Shown piece after piece: positions 1 to 5,906 of a DNA stretch of 5,906 nucleotides (its first letter is position 1; each line of letters starts with the position of its first letter). The notes under the pieces were generated by a model that was not told where the DNA came from, searched no databases, and saw nothing but the letters and a program-made list of their open reading frames with translations. This DNA comes from Candidatus Acetothermia bacterium JdFR-50 (GTDB taxonomy: Bacteria; Bipolaricaulota; Bipolaricaulia; Bipolaricaulales; Bipolaricaulaceae). Location of the stretch: positions 1 to 5,906 of the forward strand of contig MTNL01000151.1 in assembly GCA_002010365.1 (NCBI GenBank). Direction: 5' to 3'. Made by a program: the position numbers and the translations under genes.

Positions 1-2435
1 AGGACTTCTACTTCAACCCCGAGCGGTACCGCCTCACCAAGATCGGCCGGTTCAAGCTCAACCGAAAACTGGGCCTCAATCGCGAAGAGACCTATCTCAC
101 CCCCGAGGACATTTTCCGGGCGGTGGAGCTTTTGCTCCGAGCTCCCGAGGACCCGAGGTTGCTCGACGAGAAGGACCACCTGGGGAACAAGCGTGTGAGA
201 TTACCCGGGGAACAGGCCCAGGCTGCGCTGCGGGCAGGCCTTGTGCGCATGGCCCGGGTCGCCCAGGACAAGCTCTCCCGCTATGACCCCGAGGACAAGG
301 ACGCCATTCGAAAGATTATTTCCGCCCGGACGGTCCAGGCGGCGGTGAACGCCCTCTTCTACACCGGGCGCCTGTCCCAGTTCCTGGAGCAGACCAACCC
401 CCTCTCCGAGCTCACCCACAAACGCAGGCTTTCCGCCCTGGGGGGCTCTCCCCAGGCCAAACGGGCCAAGATCGAGGTACGGGACGTTCACCCCTCCCAC
501 TACGCCCGGATTTGTCCCATCGAGACCCCGGAGGGCCAGAACATTGGTCTCATCACCTCCATGGCCGTGTTCGTGCGGGTGAACGATTACGGCTTCCTGG
601 AAGCCCCCTACGTCAAGGTCAAGAAGGGGAAGGTTACGGGGGAGATCGTGTACCTCATGGCCGATGAGGAGGAAAAGTACCTCATCGCTCCCGCCACCGT
701 GCCCATCGACGAGAAGGGCCGTATTCAAGGGGATCTCGTCCCGGTGAGGACGGGGCGTGAGGAGATTCGCTTCGTGCCGCCGGGAGAGGTGGACTTCGTG
801 GAGGTAGCGCCCCACGCCACAGTGGGGGTCTCTGCCTCCCTCATCCCCTTCCTTGAGCACGACGACGCCAACCGGGCCCTTATGGGGGCCAACATGCAGC
901 GCCAGGCCGTGCCGCTTTTGCGACCCCAGGCGCCCTTGGTGGGGACCGGGATGGAACGGGTGGCTGCGGTGGACTCGGGGGCCGTGGTGGTGGCCGAGGA
1001 GGATGGAGTCGTCGAGAAGGTGGACGCCCAGAAGATCGTCGTCCGCACAAAGAAAGGGAGAAAAGTCTACCGCCTGGCCAACTTCGAACGCTCCAACCAA
1101 GACACCATCGTCCATCACCGCCCTATCGTCTGGCCTGGAGACGAGGTCACGAAGGGGGATGTCCTCGCCGATTCCATGTCCACCGACAACGGGGAGCTCG
1201 CCTTGGGCGCGAACCTGTTGGTCGGTTTCCTCCCTTTCGAGGGCTACAACTATGAGGATGCTATCGTCATCTCCGAGCGGCTGGTGCGGGAGAACATTCT
1301 GGACTCCATTCACATCCAGGAGTTCGAGGTTACCGCGGAGGAGACCAAGCTCGGCCCCGAGGAAATCACCGCCGACATCCCCGGTCTCTCCAATAAGGAC
1401 CGTCGGAACTTGGACGAACACGGGATCATTCGTGTGGGGACGGAGGTCCGCACCGGGGATGTTCTCGTGGGCAAGGTCACCCCGAAGGGTGAGGCCGAGC
1501 CCACCCCTGAGGAGAAGATCTTCCGCTCCATCTTCGGCGAAAAGATGAAGAGCTTCCGCAACACCTCCCTCCGCATGCCCCCCATCTCCGGGACGGCCAC
1601 GGTGATCCGGGTGAAGCGTTTCTCCCGGGCCCAAGGGGATGAGCTCGAGGCGGGGGTTAACGAGCTGGTGAAGGTGTACGTGGCCCAGCGCCGGCCTATA
1701 GCGGTGGGGGACAAGCTCGCCGGCCGGCACGGGAATAAGGGGGTCATCGCCAAGATCCTTCCCGTGGAGGACATGCCCTTCCTCCCCGATGGCACCCCCT
1801 TGGACGTGATCCTCAATCCCCTGGGTGTCCCCTCCCGGATGAACTTGGGCCAGATCTTCGAAACGCACCTTGGCTGGCTGTGTAAGCTCCGGGGCGAGAA
1901 GGCGGCCACCCCGCCCTTCGACGGGGCCAAGGAGGAGGAGATTCTCAAGGAGCTCCACGAGGCCCGGGCGGAGGCGGGCCTGGATGGGGGGGACAACATG
2001 GACGGGAAGGTGATCCTCCGGGACGGCCGCACGGGGGAGTCCTTCGAGCAGCCGATTACGGTAGGCTACATGTATATCATGAAACTCGAGCACATCGCCG
2101 CTGACAAGATCCATGCCCGCTCTACCGGTCCCTATGCCCTAATCACTCAGCAGCCCCTCGGGGGGAAGGCCCAGTTCGGCGGCCAGCGCCTGGGGGAGAT
2201 GGAGGTGTGGGCCTTGGAGGCGTACGGGGCCGCTTCGCTCCTCCAGGAGATGTTGACGGTGAAGTCGGACGATACTAAGGGCCGTGTACAACTCTACAAG
2301 GCGATCCTCAAGGGGGAGGAGTTTCCGCGCCCCGGAATCCCGGAATCCTTCAAGGTACTGTGGCGGGAGCTTCAGGGGCTGTGCCTTTCCCCCAAGGCCT
2401 ATGACAAGAAGGGAAAGGAGTTGGATATCGTGTGA
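1..2435 (+). CDS. rpoB: DNA-directed RNA polymerase subunit beta, 5'-truncated by window edge
   Basis: This is the beta subunit of bacterial RNA polymerase, which forms half of the catalytic cleft and the rifamycin pocket. The reading frame is open from the window edge (first full codon at 3) to a TGA at 2433-2435. About 810 residues are visible, so roughly 330 or more N-terminal residues lie upstream, judging from short RpoBs such as that of Thermus. The GTG at 123 is internal, not the start. Landmarks in order: the DHLGN motif near 177; rifampicin region 369-440; the EDAI motif at 1254-1265; the flap segment (TPEEKIFRSIFGEK) near 1500-1550; the GDKLAGRHGNKG motif, with the two active-site lysines equivalent to E. 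coli K1065 and K1073 at 1713-1715 and 1737-1739; and the C-terminal clamp-contact block (HARSTGPYALITQQPLGGKA, then GEMEVWALEAYGAA). The large E. coli insertion between GQIFETHLG and DGRTGE is absent. Oddities are a rewritten fork loop 2 and no rpoC downstream. Family identity is certain. Confidence 0.98.
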   Translation, partial: DFYFNPERYRLTKIGRFKLNRKLGLNREETYLTPEDIFRAVELLLRAPEDPRLLDEKDHLGNKRVRLPGEQAQAALRAGLVRMARVAQDKLSRYDPEDKDAIRKIISARTVQAAVNALFYTGRLSQFLEQTNPLSELTHKRRLSALGGSPQAKRAKIEVRDVHPSHYARICPIETPEGQNIGLITSMAVFVRVNDYGFLEAPYVKVKKGKVTGEIVYLMADEEEKYLIAPATVPIDEKGRIQGDLVPVRTGREEIRFVPPGEVDFVEVAPHATVGVSASLIPFLEHDDANRALMGANMQRQAVPLLRPQAPLVGTGMERVAAVDSGAVVVAEEDGVVEKVDAQKIVVRTKKGRKVYRLANFERSNQDTIVHHRPIVWPGDEVTKGDVLADSMSTDNGELALGANLLVGFLPFEGYNYEDAIVISERLVRENILDSIHIQEFEVTAEETKLGPEEITADIPGLSNKDRRNLDEHGIIRVGTEVRTGDVLVGKVTPKGEAEPTPEEKIFRSIFGEKMKSFRNTSLRMPPISGTATVIRVKRFSRAQGDELEAGVNELVKVYVAQRRPIAVGDKLAGRHGNKGVIAKILPVEDMPFLPDGTPLDVILNPLGVPSRMNLGQIFETHLGWLCKLRGEKAATPPFDGAKEEEILKELHEARAEAGLDGGDNMDGKVILRDGRTGESFEQPITVGYMYIMKLEHIAADKIHARSTGPYALITQQPLGGKAQFGGQRLGEMEVWALEAYGAASLLQEMLTVKSDDTKGRVQLYKAILKGEEFPRPGIPESFKVLWRELQGLCLSPKAYDKKGKELDIV
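369..476 (+). other. Rifampicin-resistance-determining region and fork loop 2 of rpoB
   Basis: Codons 369-440 align without gaps to E. coli beta 510-533 and show the classic RLSQFLEQTNPLSELTHKRR core. Compared with E. coli, Q510 is R, D516 is E and I530 is L; H526, R529 and S531 are kept. Immediately downstream (441-476) the normally near-constant GPGGLTRERAGFE segment is replaced by GGSPQAKRAKIE, which is one residue shorter. The reading frame and the flanking VRDVH motif are intact. The E. coli numbering comes from my recall of the alignment. Confidence 0.85.
2414..2420 (+). promoter_or_regulatory. Shine-Dalgarno site for the Nudix gene, inside the rpoB 3' end
   Basis: AAAGGAG ends 11 nt before the GTG at 2432. 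It lies within the last rpoB codons and supports the overlapping GTG as the true Nudix start, with translation coupled to the end of rpoB. Confidence 0.7.
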
Positions 2436-2881
2436 CGGGGGAGTTCGAGCGGGCGGCCGGTTATCTCCTTTTCCGGGAACGGGGGGGAAGGCGGGAATAT
2501 CTCCTCGTCCGAAACCGTAACGGCCGCCACTGGGGCTTCCCCAAAGGGCGCATCGAGGAAGGAGAGACCCCTGAAGAGGCCGCCCGCAGGGAGGTGGGGG
2601 AAGAGGTAGGGATAAGGGATCTCCGCCCCGTACTCGGTTTTTCCCGCACCATAAATTACAGCTTCATACGTAATGGAAAGCTTATCCATAAGGAGGTCAC
2701 CTATTTCCTCGCCGAAACCACGGAGGAGGGGATACTGAATGACGATGAGCTTGTGGATATGCGGTGGCTTCCGTTTGACAGGGCTTTATCCACGCTCACC
2801 TTTGCCGAGCAACAGGGCGTGCTGAAGGAAGCGGAGGAGACCTTAGGCCATAGGCGAAGCGGACTCTTTGGGAAGAGCTGA
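2432..2881 (+). CDS. Nudix hydrolase, diadenosine tetraphosphatase-like
   Basis: This 149-residue protein is a single Nudix domain, the usual length for small family members. The Nudix box is perfect: G39-x5-E45-x7-R53-E54-V-G-E57-E58-V-G60-I61, where the REVGEE glutamates bind the catalytic metals. The preceding HWGFPKGRIEEGE (residues 33-45) resembles asymmetric Ap4A hydrolases and the RNA 5'-pyrophosphohydrolase RppH, which cleave nucleoside polyphosphates or pyrophosphate from RNA ends in the cytoplasm. The later HKEVTYFLAE strand (86-95) fits the same group, but substrate cannot be fixed from sequence. It starts on a GTG that overlaps the rpoB stop by 4 nt and has a good Shine-Dalgarno 11 nt upstream, so it is very probably co-translated with rpoB. 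Its stop lies 6 nt before the next permease. MutT-type dNTP sanitising is an alternative. The middle of the gene (about 2640-2700) is visibly richer in A+T than its surroundings. Confidence 0.93.
   Translation: MTGEFERAAGYLLFRERGGRREYLLVRNRNGRHWGFPKGRIEEGETPEEAARREVGEEVGIRDLRPVLGFSRTINYSFIRNGKLIHKEVTYFLAETTEEGILNDDELVDMRWLPFDRALSTLTFAEQQGVLKEAEETLGHRRSGLFGKS
2871..2877 (+). promoter_or_regulatory. Probable Shine-Dalgarno site for permease 1
   Basis: GGAAGAG ends 10 nt before the ATG at 2888 and overlaps the end of the Nudix gene. It is an imperfect match. The in-frame TGA at 2879 rules out any start further upstream. Confidence 0.5.
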
Positions 2882-2887
2882 ACACGT

Positions 2888-4213
2888 ATGGAAACAGAGT
2901 TTTCTGCGGGTTCTATTCAGCTTTGGGCCGCATTGGTCGTATTTCTCGCGGCCTATATCCTCATCTTTACAGAAAAGCTCCACCGCACCATCTCCGCCCT
3001 CCTTGGGGCGGTGGGCATGGTGTTGGTGGGAACCTTCCTGGGCTTTTACGATCAGGAAGCGGCCCTTTCGGCCATCGACTTCGGGACCTTGTTCCTGGTG
3101 GTGGGGATGATGGTTATGGTGGCGATCCTGGAGGGGACGGGCGCCACCCAGTACCTCGCCATCAAAATAGCACAAGCTTCCCGGGGACGTCCCTTTCTCC
3201 TCCTCGGGGGATTGGGGGCCTTCACCGCCGGGGCCTCGGCCTTCCTGGATAACGTCACCACCATGGTTCTCATCGCACCCCTGACGATCTCCATCGCCGA
3301 CATCCTCGACCTCTCTCCCTTGCCCTTCCTCACCACCGAGGCGGCGTTCGCGGTGATGGGGGGGCTGGCTACGTTGGTGGGGGACCCAGCGAACATCATC
3401 ATCGGTTCGGGTTCGGGCTTGGGATTTGTGGATTTTCTCATTCACTTGGGGCCCGTGGCCGTAGCTGTATGGTTGAGCTCGCTAGGAGTTTTTCTTTTCA
3501 TTTTCCGGGATTTTGTGCGACAACGCCCCAAGAACGTGGAGAAACTCTTGGAGATCGATGCCCGTAAGGCCCTGGAGGACCCGGTTGGTGCGCGGAGAAT
3601 GAGCTTGGTGCTGGGACTCGTGATTCTCCTTTATCTTTCCCATCAGTGGTTGGGACTCGAGCCGGCTACCGTGGCCATGTTGGGGGCGGCCTTTTCACTT
3701 GTGGTGGTGCGGCCCGATGTACGGAGGGTCTTCGGCGAGGTGGAGTGGAGCGCGATTTTCTTTTATGGGGCGCTTTTCGTTTTGGTGGGAGGACTGGAAC
3801 ATGTAGGAATTCTTCATGAATTTGCGGTCCTCTTTCAGAAATTCGCCGCGGGGAATGTCCTTGTGGCTTCGCTGATCTTGCTTTGGGGTGCCGGGATCTT
3901 GTCGGCGGTCATCGATAACGTGGCGTTAGTGATTGCCTTGGTCCCCGTTCTTCAGCGCTTGGCCGGCCTCGGTCTTTCCCCGGAGCATCTCGTGCCGCTT
4001 TGGTGGAGTTTAGCCATCGGGGCGGTGCTCGGAGGGCTTGCTACCCCCATCGGCTCCTCGGCCACCGTGGTCACCATCTCGCTTTCCGAGAGGACGAAGA
4101 CTCCCATCGACGCCCGACGCTGGATGGCGGTGGGAGTGCCGGCGTGGCTTGTGGGGCTCACTATGGGGACCTTTTTCATCGTTTTGGGGGTCCTGTCGGG
4201 GTTCTTCACATGA
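2888..4213 (+). CDS. ArsB/NhaD-type ion permease, copy 1 (divergent motifs)
   Basis: This 441-residue integral membrane protein belongs to the ion transporter superfamily that includes ArsB, NhaD and the P protein. Known members move arsenite, Na+/H+ or organic or inorganic anions; the substrate here is unknown. It has about 10-12 hydrophobic segments (for example 12-27, 39-53, 66-82, 187-206, 240-252, 288-302 and 416-438) and a cytoplasmic-looking charged linker at 207-238. The N-terminal-half motifs are conserved: LHRTISALLGA (31-41), FLDNVTT (119-125) and GGLATLVGDPANIIIGS (158-174, with A168 where family members usually have P). The C-terminal-half motifs are altered: DNVALV (343-348) instead of DNIPFT, and GGLATPIGSSATVV (382-395) lacking both usual asparagines. 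The start is the first ATG after the in-frame stop of the Nudix gene, 6 nt away. Its TGA overlaps the next gene's ATG. It may be a specialised transporter or half of a heteromer. Family confidence is high; function is open. Confidence 0.9.
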   Translation: METEFSAGSIQLWAALVVFLAAYILIFTEKLHRTISALLGAVGMVLVGTFLGFYDQEAALSAIDFGTLFLVVGMMVMVAILEGTGATQYLAIKIAQASRGRPFLLLGGLGAFTAGASAFLDNVTTMVLIAPLTISIADILDLSPLPFLTTEAAFAVMGGLATLVGDPANIIIGSGSGLGFVDFLIHLGPVAVAVWLSSLGVFLFIFRDFVRQRPKNVEKLLEIDARKALEDPVGARRMSLVLGLVILLYLSHQWLGLEPATVAMLGAAFSLVVVRPDVRRVFGEVEWSAIFFYGALFVLVGGLEHVGILHEFAVLFQKFAAGNVLVASLILLWGAGILSAVIDNVALVIALVPVLQRLAGLGLSPEHLVPLWWSLAIGAVLGGLATPIGSSATVVTISLSERTKTPIDARRWMAVGVPAWLVGLTMGTFFIVLGVLSGFFT

Positions 4214-5502
4214 TCGCAACCCTTGCGGGCAGCGCCATTTTTCTCGTTACTTACGCCCTCATATTTTCAGGGCATGTGCACCGCACCATCGCCTCCTTAT
4301 CGGGGGCGGTGGCCATGATCGCCACGGGGATAGGCTTGGGTTTCTACGACTTCGATCTGGCCATGGAGGCAGTGGATTTCAACACCATCGGCCTCCTTTT
4401 GGGGATGATGATCATCGTGGGGATCATTCAGCCCACCGGCGCCTTCCAGTACTTCGCCATCAAGCTCTCCCAGGCGAGCCGTGGGCGCCCCTGGCTTTTG
4501 TTTCTCGGGCTTTCCTGGTTCACGGCCTTGGTCTCCACGGTTTTGGACAACGTGACCACCGTGGTGATCGTGGCGCCGGTCACGGTGTCCATCGCCGAGG
4601 TGATGGGGGTCAATCCGATCCCTTTTCTCCTCGGGGAGGCGGTCTTATCCAACATCGGCGGTGTGGCCACCTTGGTGGGGGATCCTCCCAACATCATCAT
4701 CGGCTCCGCGGCCGGCCTCTCGTTCAACCAGTTCCTCATTCACCTCGGACCGGTGGTGCTGGCAGTGCTTCTTTTATCCACCGCCGTGTTCCCTCTCCTT
4801 TTCCGGCGAGAACTCAGTAAACGGCCTGAGAACCTGGAAAACTTACAACGGCTCGACGCCAGACGGGCCCTAGTGGATCCGGTGACGATGTGGCGGATGT
4901 TCTGGGTGCTTGGTTTTACGGTCCTCCTTTACTTCGCGCATGAGCCGTTACACCTTCCTCCGGGATTGGTGGCCCTGATCGGGGCCGCTTTGGGGCTCCT
5001 TTGGGTGCGTCCCAAAGTGGAGGAAGTGATGAACCTGGTTCACTGGGATGTTTTGCTGTTCTTTATAGGTCTTTTCGTGGTAGTGGGTGGGTTGGAGTCG
5101 GCGGGGGTTTTGGGACTCATCTCCCAGGAGTTGGGACTCCTCGCCCGTTCGGGGGTGCTCATCGCCTCGGTAGCGATGCTTTGGCTAAGCGCTCTCATGT
5201 CGGCGGTGGTGGATAACATCCCCTTCACCATCGCCATGGTGCCGGTGATCAGGGCCCTGGGGGCCCAAGGGGCGGAGGTCACGCCCCTTTGGTGGGCCTT
5301 GGCGTTGGGAGTGGGCTTCGGGGGGAACGCCACCCCCATTGGGGCCACCGCCAACGTGGTGGTGATGTCAGTGTCCGAGCGCACCCCGTATCCCATTTCC
5401 CCTCGCCATTGGATCTCGACCGCTACTTTAATCACTTTCTTGAGCTGCGCTTTGGCCACGCTCTTTTTGATCTTGGGGATTGAGACCGGATGGTTCCTTT
5501 GA
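4210..5502 (+). CDS. ArsB/NhaD-type ion permease, copy 2 (canonical motifs)
   Basis: This 430-residue membrane protein is a paralogue of the gene before it, about half identical by eye and colinear over nearly its full length. All family signatures are intact: HVHRTIASLSGAV (22-34), DNVTT (113-117), GGVATLVGDPPNIIIGS (150-166), SAVVDNIPFT (331-340) and GGNATPIGATANVV (371-384). The two half-motifs with DN and with Gly/Asn/Thr correspond to the inverted-repeat substrate and ion site of this transporter class. It has about 10-12 transmembrane segments and a charged linker near 199-229. The true start is the ATG at 4210, which overlaps the previous stop (ATGA) with a weak GGGG ribosome site 8 nt upstream. 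The frame is open further upstream to a GTG at 4000, but that extension is Arg/His/Gly-rich, not membrane-like, and lies wholly inside copy 1. Transport of Na+/H+, arsenite or carboxylate-like anions is possible; no arsR, arsC or other substrate marker is nearby. Confidence 0.92.
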   Translation: MIATLAGSAIFLVTYALIFSGHVHRTIASLSGAVAMIATGIGLGFYDFDLAMEAVDFNTIGLLLGMMIIVGIIQPTGAFQYFAIKLSQASRGRPWLLFLGLSWFTALVSTVLDNVTTVVIVAPVTVSIAEVMGVNPIPFLLGEAVLSNIGGVATLVGDPPNIIIGSAAGLSFNQFLIHLGPVVLAVLLLSTAVFPLLFRRELSKRPENLENLQRLDARRALVDPVTMWRMFWVLGFTVLLYFAHEPLHLPPGLVALIGAALGLLWVRPKVEEVMNLVHWDVLLFFIGLFVVVGGLESAGVLGLISQELGLLARSGVLIASVAMLWLSALMSAVVDNIPFTIAMVPVIRALGAQGAEVTPLWWALALGVGFGGNATPIGATANVVVMSVSERTPYPISPRHWISTATLITFLSCALATLFLILGIETGWFL

Positions 5503-5525
5503 TCCTCTGCGTTGGATGGTTCTTT
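5488..5525 (+). repeat. Short imperfect direct repeat across the end of permease 2
   Basis: GGATGGTTCCTTT at 5488-5500 recurs as GGATGGTTCTTT at 5514-5525, with one C missing and a 26-nt period. The first unit encodes the last permease residues; the second is intergenic. It may be a small local duplication or a binding site; chance is not excluded. Confidence 0.45.
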
Positions 5526-5554
5526 GGGGACCGAAACGGTAAACTGGTTTTGCC

Positions 5555-5906
5555 ATGGGAGCTTTACTGAAATTACGGGAAGGTCTTTGGCTTCTGGATA
5601 CCGAGCAATTTGGGCACCCCTTTTTTGGGGGTGTGTACATCCTGCAGAGCGGGGCTGAGGCCGCATTGGTGGAGACGGGCACTTCGTTGGCGGCTCCCCT
5701 CGTGCTTGAGACGTTAGAAGCGTTGGGTATTTGCCGTGAGGAAGTGAGGAAGATCTTTCTCACCCATATACACTTGGACCACGGGGGAGGAGCTGGGATG
5801 TTGGTCCGGGAGCTGCCTAGGGCCAAGGTGGTGGTTCACGGACGGGGGGTGAGACATCTGATCGATCCCTCCCGCCTTCTTGCTTCGGTAAAGGAGGCCG
5901 TGAGGG
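5555..5906 (+). CDS. Metallo-beta-lactamase-fold hydrolase, 3'-truncated by window edge
   Basis: The first 117 residues of a metallo-beta-lactamase-superfamily protein are visible before the window ends. The diagnostic metal motif is present at residues 71-76 as THIHLDHGGGAG (H71, H73, D75, H76), preceded by the beta-strand LVETG (38-42), which takes the place of the usual D-T/S-G. A family-like VVVHGRGVRHLIDPSRL stretch follows (92-108). The remaining zinc ligands, normally in the second half, lie beyond the window. The ATG at 5555 is the first possible start, since an in-frame TAA sits at 5540-5542. No clear Shine-Dalgarno precedes it, unlike the genes upstream. Members of this superfamily hydrolyse thioesters, lactones, phosphoesters or other substrates, and nothing here picks one. 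A 52-nt gap separates it from permease 2, so it may be in the same operon or have its own weak promoter. No signal peptide is visible. Confidence 0.9.
   Translation, partial: MGALLKLREGLWLLDTEQFGHPFFGGVYILQSGAEAALVETGTSLAAPLVLETLEALGICREEVRKIFLTHIHLDHGGGAGMLVRELPRAKVVVHGRGVRHLIDPSRLLASVKEAVR

Noticed and set aside
440..476. Frameshift or sequencing error at the six-G run as the cause of the odd fork loop 2
   Set aside because: The frame is intact on both sides, and the alternative frame does not restore the standard motif; a whole-codon indel remains possible and is noted as a check.
853..1548. Plus-strand alternate-frame open frame within rpoB
   Set aside because: The Trp/Ser/Arg/Pro-rich composition is typical of a shifted frame in GC-rich DNA, and rpoB is strongly conserved in the true frame.
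201..2114. 637-codon open frame on the minus strand opposite rpoB
   Set aside because: Its predicted product is rich in His/Gly/Leu/Pro, matches no family I know, and is the expected mirror of GC-rich codon use in rpoB.
2775..2803. Exact TTGACA -35 hexamer inside the Nudix gene
   Set aside because: No -10-like hexamer is found at 16-18 nt spacing, and the sequence encodes conserved protein; I do not call a promoter.
4000..4209. 70-residue N-terminal extension of permease 2 from a GTG
   Set aside because: It lies entirely within permease 1, has an Arg/His/Gly-rich shadow composition, and the ATG at 4210 gives the family's usual length and N-terminus.
4038..4820. 260-codon alternate-frame open frame spanning both permeases
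   Set aside because: It is a shifted-frame shadow with low-complexity His/Arg/Gly sequence, contradicted by clear family motifs in the real frames.
5503..5554. Rho-independent terminator or sigma-70 promoter in the intergenic gap
   Set aside because: No GC-rich hairpin followed by a T run is present, and TTGGAT (5512-5517) with TAAACT (5540-5545) has a 22-nt spacer, which is too long.
5040..5666. Minus-strand open frame across the permease 2 end and the hydrolase start
   Set aside because: It has no recognisable motif and runs opposite two well-supported genes.

Overview
The window is a compact, same-strand block of bacterial chromosome. It is GC-rich by eye (about 60% or more), uses both ATG and GTG starts, and has almost no intergenic DNA. 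Every supported gene reads on the + strand. The organism is bacterial, because the first gene is an unmistakable bacterial-type RNA polymerase beta subunit. I cannot assign a phylum: this RpoB lacks the large C-terminal-half insertion of the E. coli protein and is closer in layout to the short Thermus type, but its sequence is divergent in normally constant places.

Layout. (1) Positions 1-2435 hold the C-terminal ~810 residues of rpoB; the N-terminal part lies upstream of the window. (2) Positions 2432-2881 hold a Nudix hydrolase with a perfect Nudix box, starting on a GTG that overlaps the rpoB stop (GTGA). (3) Positions 2888-4213 and 4210-5502 hold two tandem, paralogous ArsB/NhaD-type ion permeases. 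The first starts 6 nt after the Nudix stop and the second starts on an ATG overlapping the first's stop (ATGA). (4) After a 52-nt gap containing a short direct repeat comes a metallo-beta-lactamase-fold hydrolase (5555 to the window edge), cut off at its 3' end.

How the genes may work together. The two 4-nt overlaps and the 6-nt gap imply that rpoB, the Nudix gene and both permeases are co-transcribed and translationally coupled. No terminator or convincing promoter is visible between them. The most unusual point of context is that rpoC, which almost always follows rpoB in bacteria, is absent from the 3.4 kb downstream, and a Nudix gene sits in its place. The two permeases are roughly half identical by eye. 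The second keeps all family motifs, while the first has lost the key residues of the C-terminal-half motifs, which suggests a specialised or heteromeric pair.

The RpoB itself carries natural substitutions in the rifampicin region and a shortened, rewritten fork-loop-2 segment. I see no CRISPR array, tRNA, rRNA, insertion sequence or phage gene. I do not see a clearly new defence-type system; the candidates for novelty are the rpoB-Nudix linkage, the fork-loop-2 divergence and the asymmetric permease pair.
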